Shown: positions 45,516 through 61,208, numbered from the stretch's first letter. The stretch: DNA of 64,000 nt from Homarus americanus (GCF_018991925.1 NW_024737042.1:16716102-16780101); one strand, 5' to 3'. Made by a program: numbers and translations. Notes: generated by a model not told the origin, from the sequence alone.

Positions 45516-45699
45516 CAGATAGGGTACATTTAGGCTTAACACTGGTCAACACCATACTGAGTTTGTGAGCTAAACCACAGATGGAGGTAAAATGACACAC
45601 ACGGGTCGAAACAGTTTCGGTTTAGGCAGCCTCGGGAAGGTTACCGGACATTTGTTGCTGACTATATCTCTTCAACCTGACTAACCAAGTCTGATATAT

Positions 45700-45990
45700 T
45701 AAATATGTTAAAATTTTCACTTTTATCAAGTTCCTCTGTTGCTGTTTCGTCCTCCTCTTAGCTCTTTCATCTTTGCGTAGACAAAATCAGATCTTCGTCT
45801 ATCCAAAATTCTCCCGTTTCGTCACACACTTTTCGGTATCAGCCCTCATGTGCCATTTCAGCTCCCCTCTTAAGTTCATCTTTCAGCTTTTTCTATTTCT
45901 CACATTCCTCCAACTTGTTCCTCGTTTTCTTTCGTTCACTTCATAGATTATCTCGTCTGGGAAGTATAACTTTTTGCTCTATTTTTGCTT
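45700..45990 (-). pseudogene. EN-RT linker relic, probably the same minus-strand non-LTR element
   Basis: Minus-strand reading gives RNKLEECEK, LKDELKRGAEMAHEG, VCDETGEFWIDED and, one frame over, DFVYAKMKELRGGRNSNRG. This resembles the lysine-rich linker ahead of RT in LINE ORF2. Its orientation and position upstream (in the minus sense) of the RT relic at 43612-44250 suggest one broken element, with the 29-bp array at 45185 between. Confidence 0.45.
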
Positions 45991-46430
45991 TCCTTCACTG
46001 TCTTAAACTTTGCCTCATTTTAATCACTAAATTATTGTATGGAAGTTAATTATTAAATACTTTACAAATAGATCATAAATAAATCAGTGGTCCGGATTTG
46101 GAGGACTGACTGGAAGTGGAAAGAAAAGTATCTTAATCGTAAGGTTTTTGTTTCATCAAATCCAACCCTTCAAAATAGTATCAAAATCCGACGCTACATA
46201 AAAGTATCTACTAACCCTCCAAACATAGTGTCTAAATCCAACAGTTCAATTTATTACCAAAACTCGTTGGTTTCTACGAGGGCATTAGGGAGAGTCTATG
46301 ACATAATTGAAATTTAATTTTGCTGAACACCTGTCATCAAAATCAACACAGATTCAGTGTCACCTAAACAAATTTTTTTTTAAATAATTATGCTACCACC
46401 GTCAGCTACAAAGATACAGTAAGAGCATAA

Positions 46431-47162
46431 GAACATAAGAATGGAGGAAACTGCAGCGGGCCTATTTGTCCATACTGGGCAGTCCCGTTTACACCCAACC
46501 CCTATTGCTCATATCCATCCAACCCATGTTTGAAGCTATCCAGCGTATTCGCGTTAATGATGATGTTTGGTAACTTGTTCTACTCATCCACTACTCTATT
46601 TCCAAACCAATGTTTACCTATCTCGCGCCTAAATCTAAATTTGTCTAATTTAAAATCTTTGCTACGAGTTCGCTCCTGGTTGGATAGTTTGAGTACCTTT
46701 GTTATATCACGTTTGTTTAGCCCTGACTTCCATTTATACATCTCAATCATATCGTCCCTCACTCTACGTCTTTCGAGGGAGTGCAAATTAAGATGCATTA
46801 ACCTTTCACACAAGGTTCCTAATGCCCGGGATTAGTCTTGTCATTCTCCTCCGAATTCTTTCTAGAGATTCTATATCCATTCTGTAGTACGGTGACCAGA
46901 ACTGAACTGCGTAATCCAAGTGAGGTCTCACAAGCGCAAGATCTAGTTTTAGGATGCCCTCGCTAGTCTTGCAACTAACACTCCTTTGTATGAACCCAAG
47001 TACTTTGCTAGCCTTGTTTCGAGCAAATACACTCTGTTGACTTGGTTTAAGATTCCTACTTATCATTACTCTTAAATCTTTCTCACAGTCGGATTTCCCA
47101 ATTGCAACATTGTTCATCTGATATCTTGGTTTATCTGTTTACATCTCCTAGACTAAGTACCT
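46431..47162 (-). mobile_element. CR1-like LINE, copy 1, 3' fragment
   Basis: The minus-strand coding piece (47117-46580) reads SDCEKDLRVMISRNLKPSQQ, LVRPHLDYAVQFWSPYYR, DIESLERIRRRMTRLIPG and, after a shift, EIGKHWFGNRVVDE, the ORF2 C-terminus. The 3' end GAACATAAGAATGGAGG at 46431 is shared with copy 2 at 54959. It is 5' truncated at about 47162. Confidence 0.88.
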
Positions 47163-47558
47163 CTGAATTACCGGACCCTGCCATTTGGAGGTTAGTGGTT
47201 CATCCTGACTGTTCCTAGTTAGTGGTCCCTGACCCCCCCCAACCCCCCGCTGTCCCTGACGGATGGCACCATTTCTCAGCTCCCAGGATTACACCTCCGG
47301 TAATGACCAGACATTAGTTCAACATTGTAACCAGTTGTGTTCTTGAGACTCTTTTTAAATGTTTTGACAGTTGAAGTGAATCCCAATCTGCCACAGTACA
47401 TGACACACCAACATAATACTATCGAAGCAGTTATTGGTGAACATTACCAACCTCATATCCTCGCTCACGAAGGCTTATCCCGCATGTTAGTGACAGACAC
47501 AAAAATACGACCACTTATTCGCTTTAAATGTAATACTTTACTTGTGTACGGAAGCTAA
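47163..47558. other. no recognised feature
   Basis: Short unique stretch with a C-run at 47231-47247; leads into the minisatellite. Confidence 0.4.
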
Positions 47559-48390
47559 GTGTTGCATCATGAGGGAGGTGAGTGTTGCATAATGAGGGAG
47601 GTGTGTGTTGCATAATGAGGGAGGTGTGTGTTGCATCATGATGGAGGTGAGTGTTGCATCATGAGGGAGGTGAGTGTTGCATCTTGAGGGAGGTGTGTGT
47701 TGCATCATGAGGGAGGTGTGTGTTGCATCATGAGGGAGGTGAGTGTTGCATCATGAGGGAGGTGTGTGTGTTGCATAATGAGGGAGGTGAGTGTTGCATA
47801 TCATGAGGGAGGTGAGTGTTGCATCATGAGGGAGGTGTGTGTTGCATCATGAGGGAGGTGAGTGTTGCATCATGAGGGAGGTGTGTGTGTTGCATAATGA
47901 GGGAGGTGAGTGTTGCATAATGAGGGAGGTGAGTGTTGCATCATGAGGGAGGTGTGTGTTGCATCATGAGGGAGGTGAGTGTTGCATCATGAGGCAGGTG
48001 TGTGTTGCATCATGAGGTAGGTGTGTCTTGTATAATGAGGGTGGTTTGTGTTGTATCATTAGAGAGGTGTGTGTTGCAGCGCGTGGGAGGTGTGTGTTGC
48101 AACATGATGGAGGTGTGTGTTGCATCACGAGAGAGGTGTGTATGTTGCAGCATGAGGAAGGTGTGTGTTGTATCATGAGGTGGTGTGTTGCCTCATGAGG
48201 GAGGTATGTGTTGCATCATGAGGGATGTGAGTGTTGCATCATGTGTGAGGTGTGTTGCATCATGAGCGAGGTGTGTATGTTGCATCATGAGGAAGGTGTG
48301 TGTTGTATCATGAGGTGGTGTGTTGCCTCATGAGGGAGGTGTGTGTTGTATCATAATAGAGAAATGTGTTAAATCATGGGGGAGGCATAA
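47559..48390. repeat. 23-bp minisatellite, about 35 copies
   Basis: Units built on GTGTTGCATCATGAGGGAGG followed by TGA or TGT, 22-25 bp each. The left two thirds are regular; units become divergent and length-variable after about 48000. The region is open in several frames because it lacks stops in some unit phases, which I consider accidental. Confidence 0.95.
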
Positions 48391-48999
48391 TACACACATG
48401 GATGTGGTAAAGTTAGATTCAGTGTATTGTACTGTGAGGATCGACCAGACACCAGAAACTAGGCTCCCGGTACCTTGGTAAAAAGACTATGAATTTACAT
48501 TTATGATGTTCTTGTGTCTTTAGTAAGACCATTGAGAGCTTAGACTTCCCCGTTGTATCCTCAATGTCGGGTGAGAGGAGAGATAAAATAGTTTAAGATC
48601 CTTCCTTCCGACAGAAAACGCAGGAAAAGTGATATAATACAGTTGTGTGTGGCAACGAAGGTCCTGCAATCTGCTAAGTGGAAGTAGGAATGTATAGATA
48701 AATTCTCCCTCCTCCGGCAGCAGCGCCAGCAGCTATACCTAACACGGTCATAACAAACTTCATTCTACCAACTTCTAGATTTTTGTAGAATGGTCTGGAA
48801 CACAGTTTATGATTTTGGTTAGTCTCCGTGTTTACAGAGGACTTCGGGATGAAGGCGCAAATAATCATCCGCCATATCCCTGGGTTCTACATACCGGCGT
48901 TAAGCCATTTCTTACGACAGATAACACAACTAACTAAACTTAACTAAGCTAACTAGCCTAACTAATTCAACTAACCTAATTAAGCTAATCTAAATTACA
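48391..48999. other. no recognised gene; CTAA-rich patch
   Basis: Mostly unique. At 48930-48990 CTAAC and CTAA words recur irregularly, similar in flavour to 10541-10850. Confidence 0.4.
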
Positions 49000-50110
<1,111 letters not shown>

Positions 50111-50779
50111 CAGGCCAGTTGTTGATGTTGTTATAGTGTTATCGTATTGTTACTGCGCTTCAACAACTAAGGTCTTTAAGCGAGTAACAAGGTTAGTAAT
50201 TACACTAGTTTACCAACAAATAAAAATTATGAGAGATACAACTCTCTTGGTCATTCGCGAGGAGCTTCTCTCTGTCGAGGGAATCACTTATTGCCAGAAC
50301 ATGAATTGCATCATGTTTAATATGTCTCACGTGGGAGAAAGGAGGAAGGCTTGGAGTTGGTCTCCTTTAGGGTAAAAAATGTCCTAAGAACTGTTATAGT
50401 TGTTTGGTTTCGGGAAGTCAGTGAGGAGAGAGAGGGAAGATGAAGAGTTAGTCAGACAATTAATTATTTCTGCCAACCGATGCCCTCAGACTACCCACAC
50501 TATAGTCTATGGTATGTGGATCTTTGTGTACACACACACACACACACACACACACGACGGACGGATTTTAGGGTGGATTCATCGATCATAATCCTTGAGA
50601 GAACAGTAAATTTTATCTGGCGACCATCAGTGAGAATATGAAAATTAATTTCGTAAGCCCAGTAGGTACTGTACAGTGTGGATACAGCACGCGGAATACA
50701 AAGCATCTGTACACAAAGAGGCAATGTGGTAGGCACGACACTCCCTGCTTTCAATGAAAGTAAGATGAGTCGACTTGAG
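50111..50779. other. no recognised gene
   Basis: Includes a (CA)n run at 50529-50554; otherwise unremarkable. Confidence 0.4.
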
Positions 50780-50850
50780 TGCTCTGGGCCAGAACCAGTG
50801 ACCCCAGGAGACAGAAGCGAGCGTTTGTACCCACAAGGCCGCGGGACGCA
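50780..50850 (-). repeat. tRNA-derived SINE relic
   Basis: On the minus strand CCTTGTGGGTACAAACGC (A-box region, about 50825-50842) precedes CACTGGTTCTGGCCC (B box, about 50786-50800). The spacing fits a tRNA-like head; no cloverleaf forms. Confidence 0.5.
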
Positions 50851-51172
50851 CATCATCAGTAAGGTCTATGATAAAGAGAGGAAAATGGTATTGAAAACAA
50901 AAATAGTAAAAAAATGTTTAGGAAAATGAATTCTACAGTAAATGAAACGTAATGAAACATAAAGTATATTGCGTCTTTGTATGCGAGGGTAAAGTGCTAG
51001 GTATAAAAAGGATATTTTTGGATGAGGATGCATGAATTTTTTTAGATTATAAGGAACTGTTTCATGAATAGGAAAATAGTTGCAGAAGACTAATCTTCTT
51101 TCTTAAATATTTCCTCCAACTCTGGCCTGCAGCTAAATAAGTGGCTGGCTGCTTTCCCACCTGAATCTAGAC

Positions 51173-51540
51173 GTGACCAAAATTTTATCCTTCGAAATTA
51201 AATCTAAATCTAAAGTTCTGGATGTTCTAAATACTGACAAAGCTTCGGGCGTGGATAAGATTTCTCCAACTGTTCTTAAAAAAATATTCTTCAGAGTTCT
51301 CTCCTGTCTGGCCAAACTCTTCGGGTTGTCTTTCGATACGACAATTTTTCCCTCGTCAGAAAAAGATGCTGAAAGTCATACAGTTCTCTGAGCAAAGTGA
51401 TAACTGCATCCCTTCAGGCTACTGTATCCTTCACCTCAGTCCAGGAACAGGAAATTATCACATTGGGAAACACTTGAAAACAACACTTTACTCTGCCGTG
51501 GACAATGAGTTCCCCGGAGGTGCTTTATTGGTGAATTGAT
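51173..51540 (+). pseudogene. RT fragment of a jockey-like LINE
   Basis: LDVLNTDKASGVDKISPTVLKK (about 51215-51285), LAKLFGLSFDTTIFPSS and then out-of-frame pieces resembling the V-x-P-I-x-K-K-G-D and Y-R-P-I-S blocks up to about 51540. This is the N-terminal RT segment, with K-A-S-G-V-D-x-I-S-P as signature. No catalytic block remains. Confidence 0.6.
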
Positions 51541-52088
<548 letters not shown>

Positions 52089-52441
52089 GCAGCAGGATAA
52101 TGAATTATTTGTACAGTCCTGGAATGAACCTGTGACTCCCAGACATCACAGATTGTTGGTCCATATATGGAACACTGTGTTATGTCTCGGATTCACAGGT
52201 TCATGAGTCTCAGGGTTCATGGACTGACAGAACTTTTTTCCGTGACTGTACTGGACAGTAAATCAGCCCAAGAGACAGCCAGGGAGTGACGCGCTCGAAA
52301 AATGTGAGATTATATAAACAAATATTTAGCGCAGTGATTATAAAATCATCTGATAATTATATTCCTAACACTCAACTACATCTACAACGGCCTAGGAACG
52401 TTTTTTTTCTCACAAGATCAGCCACTTAGGGCTCTCTCTCT

Positions 52442-52445
<4 letters not shown>

Positions 52446-52489
<44 letters not shown>
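52446..52489. repeat. (TA)n microsatellite abutting the LTR element
   Basis: About 22 AT dinucleotides, directly joined to the partial LTR end at 52489. Confidence 0.95.
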
Positions 52490-52492
<3 letters not shown>

Positions 52493-52523
52493 ACCGGTCG
52501 GAATTTACTGGACTTTAATTTCC

Positions 52524-52823
52524 TCACTTGACCTCACACTTCCTTGACTGCTGGACGTGTGCCTGACATTCACCCCTTGTTTCCTCCCTGAACCGTTGAA
52601 TGTGTGCCTGAAACTCCCACTTGAACCTGTTTACCCGTGCTTGATAATCCCTCTTTAGGTCTCCGAACTCCTGTCTCAGCGGTACCAAGGTCTCGTGGCT
52701 GTCTCTCTTCCTCGTCATACACATCTCTACTGTCAAGCCTAACCAACTCAATCCGGGCACAAGGATGAGCATCAGTGAGAGTTCAATCCCTACCATTACT
52801 AACCAACACATGATGGCGTTCAT
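52524..52823 (-). CDS. short ORF of the reduced LTR element: membrane-like segment plus charged repeats
   Basis: From ATG at 52823 the minus strand stays open for about 99 codons. Residues about 4-32 are hydrophobic (LVMVGIELSLMLILVPGLSW), a possible membrane span or signal. The rest is charged and contains near-repeats QARVNRFKWEF, QAHIQRFREE and QAHVQQS, likely helical. The TGA stop lies inside the LTR-derived 44 bases, so the last codons are LTR sequence. I do not recognise it as gag or any named protein; it may be the start of a gag-like ORF with the rest deleted. Confidence 0.45.
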   Translation of the reverse strand: MNAIMCWLVMVGIELSLMLILVPGLSWLGLTVEMCMTRKRDSHETLVPLRQEFGDLKRDYQARVNRFKWEFQAHIQRFREETRGECQAHVQQSRKCEVK

Positions 52824-52866
52824 TATCCCAACCACAGAACTATCAGTCACGACATTAAAAACTACG

Positions 52867-52877
52867 CTCTGCTACCA
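52867..52877 (-). promoter_or_regulatory. primer binding site for initiator tRNA-Met
   Basis: The minus strand reads TGGTAGCAGAG two bases after the LTR end. This is the complement of the CTCTGCTACCA 3' end of eukaryotic initiator methionine tRNA, an 11-base match. It fixes the element's orientation. Confidence 0.7.
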
Positions 52878-52879
52878 TT

Positions 52880-54347
52880 TGTAACCGGTCGGAATTTACT
52901 GGACTTTAATTTCTCACTTGACTTGGGGTTTATTAAAGATTATTAGATGGTAATGCAGTGGAAGCGCCCCTTTGAGAAAAATCCCGAACCAGCACAAGAA
53001 TACTTAAATCTATTAAACAAAATGAATTGTCCGTGACCCGTGGAAGGATAGCGTCTGTGACTGGGATGAATGAGACACACTGTAAAATTTAGACACTTAT
53101 ATTCCCTCCAACACTACAAACACAATCACATAATGGTACACCAATATGCGCACCTCTTAACTTGAACTTAAATCACTACTCTGGGGAATAAAAGTTATAC
53201 ATGATATTGAAATTATTAGAAACTCAGGCAACAATAAATTTAAAGTATTAAGAAATGTTGCTTGCACACATGAAACAGGCCTTAAGGGCTTTCAACAAAA
53301 TTATATCACCCCCAACAGATGCACAATTCCTAACCTAACTTAAACACTACTCTGGGGAACAAAGGTTACCTGAGATCGGAATTATAAAGAAAAATTAAAT
53401 GCATTAAAAGAATTAAATCACAGTATCACTCTGGTTCCGCTTAGTGACACAACATTCAAAAAACAATACTATCAAAATTATTTAAGAAATATTAAACCAC
53501 ACACGTCAAGATAACATCAGTAACTGAGAAATGGTATTAACTACACACAAATATAGTCACTATTATTGATATGTTACTGGGTCCACCAATACTCGTGAAC
53601 CATGCTCCACCCAACTCAACATACACCCATAATAAGGGAGATAAAATGTTCCTCTAGGTATCTCCTAGAGTCCTAGACTCATGGTCTCAGTGTGTGACCA
53701 TTAATTTACTCAGATAGCCTCAGTGTACTCCCAGTGCGTCCATGGGCAGGAAGAGAGAACGCCAGCAGGTGTCTATGGCCAGTAGGTAACACTTCTAGCT
53801 GACCGAGGACACGTGGTGTTGTGCACCCACGTGGTAAGAACTGATCACCCACTGCTGATGTTGGTCCCGTGTCGTTTAAGTTGTCGGGAGCACTCGTTCA
53901 CTCAAGAGATCCTTTGCTACCCCGCTAACCAGTGACAAGCCTACACTGATCGTTCCGAAGGCGACAATCGCCAAGCCTCAATCATCAACGGCAGTCTCAA
54001 ATGGCAGTCAGTCTCTCACAGCCAACTTCTCGCAGTCAAACTCGCGGTCAAGTGGGTTCTGACGGAAACCCTGAAATGAACTCACTGTTAGCTCTTGTTA
54101 ACTTTACCACTGCCCTATCTAACCCTGTCTGAGATCGAATGAGACTTACTTGTTATACTGCAATAGTGCAACACAGGTGACTAGGCCACGTGACTATTTC
54201 TGTGACGGACGCGCAGGGACGTCTTGTTTGTCTGAATGCTTCCTCGTGACTGAGAGAGAGCCCGCCTCGTGTCCTCTCAAGGCGTTAGCTTAGGCCTACG
54301 TGACATATTTTCCGCCTAACTAATAACTCCTTGGGACACCCGTAACA
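52880..54347 (-). repeat. full-length LTR of the minus-strand element (about 1.47 kb)
   Basis: Boundaries are inferred from the TG...CA ends, the abutting primer binding site and the repeated terminal 40 bases. It has no significant open frame. The outer (54347) border rests only on TGTTACGGG mirroring the inner end TGTAACCGG and is therefore less sure. Confidence 0.55.
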
Positions 54348-54735
54348 TTATTCAGACTGATAAACGATCTATAATAATTTCAAATTCAATAATAGTCCCT
54401 TAACTTCATGAATCGCATCATTATTAATTCGGCAAATTACATTTAATATCATATAGGCCTAGTTCCACAACCTCCCACTATGTGTGGGGAGCGCTCTCTT
54501 CCCTCAGACGACCTTGAAAGCTCAGTATCGCCAATGGCGGGGCATTTGAAATTACTCTGAAATTTCTGAATATTACAATCGACCCCCCTAAAAAAAGACA
54601 GCACTGTCCTCATGTGCTGAGAAAAACATGCATACGACCCCCCTAAAAATTGTTCTAAGAAACTGCATCTTACCCCTTTAACGTGCTAAACACAGCATTC
54701 CCGTCTTCTCTTCTCCACTTCTCTCTCCCGCTAAC

Positions 54736-54859
<124 letters not shown>

Positions 54860-55016
54860 CGTGTAATTCACGTCTTCAGGGGTGAGTACAGACTAAGGAG
54901 AAGTACAAAACAAGGTATATATATACAGAGGAGGGTGAGATCAAGTCCACAATGGTCAGAACATAAGAATGGAGGAAACTGCAGCGGGCCTATTGGCCCA
55001 TACTGGGCAGTCCCGT

Positions 55017-55803
55017 TTACACCCAACCCCTAGTGCTCATATAAGCATCCAACCTATGTTTGAAGCTATTCAGTGTATTCGAGCTAATGATGATATTTGG
55101 TAACTTGTTCCATTCATCCACTAGTCTGTTTCCAAACCAGTGTTTACCTATTTCACGCCTAAATCTAAATTTATCTAATTTAAAACCATTGTTAGGAGTT
55201 CGCTCCTGGTTGGATAGTTTGAGTACCTTTGTAATGTCCACTTCGTTTAGCCCTGCCTTCCACTTATACACCTCTATCAGGTCGCCCCTCCCTCTACGTC
55301 TCTCAAGGGAGTGCAAATTAAGATGCTTTAACCTGTCTCTATACTCAAGGTTCCTGATGCCCGGGATTAGTCTTGTCATTCTCCTCTGAATTCTTTCCAA
55401 GGATTCTATATCCATTCTGTAATACGGTGACCAGAACTGAACTGCGTAGTCCAGGTGTGGTCTCACAAGAGCAAGATACAGTTTTAGGATGACCTCGCTA
55501 GTCTTGTAACTAACACTCCTTTGTATGAACCCAAGTACTATATTAGTCTTGTTACGAGCAAAACACATTGTTTACTTGGTTTAAGGTTCCTACTTATCAT
55601 TACTCCTAAATCTCTCTCGCAGTCGGATTTTCTATGGCATCGTTGTTCATCTGGTATCTGGTTTCCCTGTTTACATCTCCTATACTGAGTACTTTACATT
55701 TGTCGACGTTGAATTTCATCTGCCATTTTTCAGACCATTCGAAAAATTTGCTTAGATGTTCCTTGTAGTTTTGCCGAGTCCTCGTCAGATTTAATAATAA
55801 CAC
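55017..55803 (-). pseudogene. CR1-like ORF2 C-terminal domain
   Basis: Two frames: 55803-55606 ([20 protein letters not shown]) and 55568-55017 (LVRPHLDYAVQFWSPYYRMD, IQRRMTRLIPGIRN, LNLHSLERRRGRGDLIEVYK, EIGKHWFGNRLVDEWN). This post-RT region is typical of CR1/L2-like LINEs. It matches copy 1 at 46431-47162 closely. The frame ends at about 55017, just inside the 3' UTR. Confidence 0.9.
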
Positions 55804-56725
55804 GTCCTATTTTAGTGTCATCAGCAAATTCACTTATGTTGCTGTCTATGCCGATATCTATGTCGTTTATGTATATAATAAATAATAATGGTCCAAGTAC
55901 TGAGCCTTGGGGAACTCCACTTGTGACGTTGCTCCAATGGGACTTAATGCCGTTAATGCTCACTCGCTGTTTCCTGTCCTGTAACCACGCCCTAATCCAT
56001 TTAAGGATGTTACCTTTGATGCCATGTGCTTTTACCTTTCTAATTAGTCTTTCGTGGGGGACTCTGTCGAAGGCTTTGCTAAAGTCGAGATATACCACAT
56101 CATAATTGTGCCCCTCGTCCACCGATTCGAAAACTGATGAAAAGAATGTTAATAGATTAGTTAGGCAAGAACGTCCGCTTGTGAAGCCATGCTGGGAATC
56201 ATTGATCAATCGGTGCTTCTCCAGGTGATTTCGAATAGAGTTTGAGATGATTGCTTCCAGTAATTTGCCTACTATTGATGTTAGACTGATTGGGCGGTAG
56301 TTAGAGGATAGTGATCTATCCCCCTTCTTGAAAATCGGTATTACATTCGCTATCCTCCAGGATTCTGATACTACACCTGTTTTTAAGGACATGTTAAACA
56401 ACTTTGCTAAGGGCATACTAAGCTCTTCCTTACATTCCTTTAATACTCTGGCAAATATCTCATCGGGACCAGGTGACTTATTAGGCTTTAGTTTGTCTAT
56501 TTGCTTACTAACATCGTTACTAGTCACTACTATCTCGCTTAATTTGTTTTCTTCACTATCTCTGAATAGAGTCGGTGCCTCAGGTATCATGTTTAAATTT
56601 TCAGTGGTGAAAACTGTTGAAAAATATTTATTCAAATTATTGCTCATTTCTCCGTCGTTATCAGTGAGCTCGCCGGTATCTGACCGTATTGGTCCAATCT
56701 TTTCTCGTGTTTTAGTTTGATACAT
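55730..56725 (-). pseudogene. CR1-like reverse transcriptase
   Basis: The open frame of about 331 codons has [106 protein letters not shown] and FADDTK. All RT blocks including the F-A-D-D catalytic site are intact. It would copy element RNA onto a nicked chromosome end. The frame breaks near 55770, after which [20 protein letters not shown] continues in another frame. Confidence 0.93.
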
Positions 56726-56869
56726 TTGGTAGAATCCTTTGGGGTTTGTCTTCGCCTCCCTTGCTATCCTTACCTCATTATTCCTCTTGCTTTCCTTATC
56801 TCGGTTTTAACCCTACTCGCCAATACCCTTATAATAGTCCCGGCGTGAATTTCGCCACGATTTATCCTT

Positions 56870-57510
56870 CTACCTATAGCCTTTTTGGCCAATGATGTTC
56901 TTTAAATAATTATTTATCCATTTAGGGTCATTGTTGTCTGATCTGAGTTTTTTGTATGGTATGTTCTGCCTTTGTGCATTAAGTAACTCACTATTTAAAT
57001 TGTCGTGGAACTCGGCAATCTCAGATCTCGTTATCAGGTCCGTGTCATCTGACAGGTTCACGGCCAAGCGCGACACCCCCTCTCTCAGCTGCCTCTTTAA
57101 ACTGTCAAAGTTCGCCCTTCTGAAATCTGGTACTTTAGTGGAATTTTCCTTACGTCTGCCCTGAAAATCTAACTGGAATCTAATTTCTTTGTGATCGCTG
57201 TTTGCAAATTCGTTCCCTACCTCGACCCTGCTAATGAGGTTTTCTCTGTTTGACAGAACTAAATCGAGTATATTATTACCCCGTGTGGGTTCGGTTATAT
57301 GTTGACTTAGAAAACAGTCCTGGATAGTCTCGAGAAAATCCTCTGATTCTGAGTTACCTGTAAGGTCAGTCCAATCTATTTGGCCAAGGTTAAAGTCGCC
57401 TACTATACAGACTTTGTTGTGTATGGAAGCCCTGTGCATTTCATCCCAGATAAGTAGCTCTTTGACTTTGTGTGAAACATAACAGTCTAGGACTGCTTTT
57501 AGTGTCCTGG
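56870..57510 (-). pseudogene. CR1-like endonuclease domain (5' truncated)
   Basis: The frame reads NKVCIVGDFNLGQIDW, then SQHITEPTRGNNILDLVLSN and FANSDHKEIRFQL. G-D-F-N and S-D-H catalytic motifs are intact. The early endonuclease motifs are absent. The region continues into a linker (NIPYKKLRSDN...PKWINNYLKNIIG) that ends at a stop at about 56870; the same frame resumes at 56725. Confidence 0.88.
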
Positions 57511-57622
57511 TGGCCCAGAGGTAACGTTCCCCGGTCACAATTATAAGATCGTGGGTTCTAATCCTGGTGGGGTGAGGTGTTGGTTATATATAGAAGTCTG
57601 CTTGCTTTATTGGGCTAATGAA

Positions 57623-57625
<3 letters not shown>
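57505..57625 (+). repeat. tRNA-derived SINE with (TA)n tail
   Basis: The A box TGGCCCAGAGG (57511-57521) and B box GGTTCTAATCC (57554-57564) are well formed and correctly spaced. The body ends in TAATGAAATAAAT followed by the (TA)n run at 57626. It adjoins the truncated 5' end of CR1 copy 2. Confidence 0.75.

Positions 57626-57713
<88 letters not shown>
57626..57713. repeat. (TA)n microsatellite
   Basis: About 44 AT dinucleotides after the SINE body. Confidence 0.97.
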
Positions 57714-59907
<2,194 letters not shown>

Positions 59908-60104
59908 GTTAGTAAGTTAATATAGAGAGATAAGATAAATTGAACATACTGTAAGTGTCTATCTCAGTCACCTGACAGAAACTATACTTTACATTCACAC
60001 ATATTCTATATTTGTATGGATAACCTACGATTTACCTTACATTAAATACCAGTAGCACTATACATTATACTAAATACACTTAGAATAGATTGTTTAGGGG
60101 CCCC

Positions 60105-60305
60105 GAGGGATAGGGGAGTGGTTATGGGTGTCAAGTGAGGGTGGGGTTGTGATTGTAAGGTGAGGCGCACGGATGAGGGTGTCAAGTGGAGGGTGGGGTT
60201 GTGATTGTAAGGAGAGGGGCGTGGGTACGGGTGTGCAGTGAGGGGGGGTTGTGATTGCAAGGTGAGGGGCACATGTGAGGGTATCAACTGAGGGTAGGGT
60301 TGTGT
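60105..60305. repeat. 51-bp minisatellite, about 4 copies
   Basis: Units contain GGGTGTCAAGTG, GGGTGGGGTTGTGATTGTAA and GGTGAGGGGCAC, repeating about every 51 bp with substitutions. The minus strand is open across the array (YNHNP and TLQSQP repeats) because 51 is a multiple of 3; I consider it non-coding. Confidence 0.85.
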
Positions 60306-61208
60306 CTCAGACTGAGGAAGTAACTGAACTCTGATGCAGTCACTTCCCTTACAGTCTTTGCCTTTCTCATCAACCATCTATTTTTTTAATATCGAAATTA
60401 ATATCTAAATCTCATATACATTATTTAACTTTTCTTTAAAGTTATTTTGGCTACCATTATTTCGCCATACATTTGGGTCCTTATATTTATATGAGGTGTT
60501 TATATGTTAGTTAACCCTTTGTTTACTTCCCCATGTTCAGGGGTCCCCGTCACTTATCATCTTTTGTGTCACTAGGCCTTGAGACGAGTGTTTCCTCAAG
60601 TTACACGATTGTGCGGGCTTCCTCCTCGCTTTTGTAGTAGGCTAAGCGAATCTTCTGTGGGCTAAACTACTGCCTGGTGGAGCATGTCGACACGTGCTGT
60701 AATGAGACAAATTAAACTACTTCCACCATGAAACTTAGTCATGGGAGTTGATGACTATGAAATTTTGTTCTTGTATATTGATAATCAGACTTTGTAAGAA
60801 TATCAATTACTGATTTGAATAGCATTGCACTTCATATGATAAGAACAATAAATTGCATTAGGCTTTCAAAACTCTTAGGCAGGTGTTGATTTAGGGCAGC
60901 TGAATACCCCACTAGTAACTGTTTTCAAGGATGTATTGATCCAGAATGATTGATTGATGATTAATACTTAAAAAAAGGTCAGCACAATTTCTTCAAAGCC
61001 ACTGGATATGAGAAATCAGAATAAGGTAACCAAAACTGAATAGAAACATCGTGCGGCTATTACGAAGCAGTCTACGCTCTTCATGTGTGTTGGCGCGTGT
61101 AATTTGTCTTTTCATTCGATTCACCTGAAGATTAACACCCCCAGGTTATTTCACCTTAAGAGTGACCACCCTAACGCTAATTGGAAGTATTAGGTTATTA
61201 TAGGTTAG
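60306..61208. other. no recognised feature
   Basis: AT-rich DNA without coding or repeat signal that I can name. Confidence 0.4.

Larger units (their letters stand above)
52489..54347 (-). mobile_element. LTR retrotransposon with a reduced interior (TRIM-like or internally deleted)
   Basis: On the minus strand: a 5' LTR (54347 to 52880), two bases, a primer binding site (52877-52867), about 340 bases of interior with one short frame, then only the last 44 bases of an LTR (52532-52489). The LTR starts TGTTACGGG and ends CCGGTTACA, the TG...CA form. The terminal 40 bases of both LTR copies are nearly identical (one indel), then similarity stops at TCACTTGAC. No RT, integrase or protease is present. 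No clear target duplication is visible, since the left flank is (TA)n. Confidence 0.65.
54959..57510 (-). mobile_element. CR1-like LINE, copy 2, endonuclease to 3' end
   Basis: Reading from 57510 down to 54959: endonuclease C-terminal two thirds, linker, RT, C-terminal domain and 3' UTR ending in GAACATAAGAATGGAGG. The 5' part (ORF1 and start of endonuclease) is missing, cut where a SINE begins (about 57505). It is the best preserved element of the window, with only a few breaks: stops near 56870, and shifts near 55770 and 55600. Confidence 0.93.

Noticed and set aside
60042..60377. 111-codon minus frame rich in Pro and His
   Set aside because: Produced by the 51-bp minisatellite whose unit is a multiple of three.
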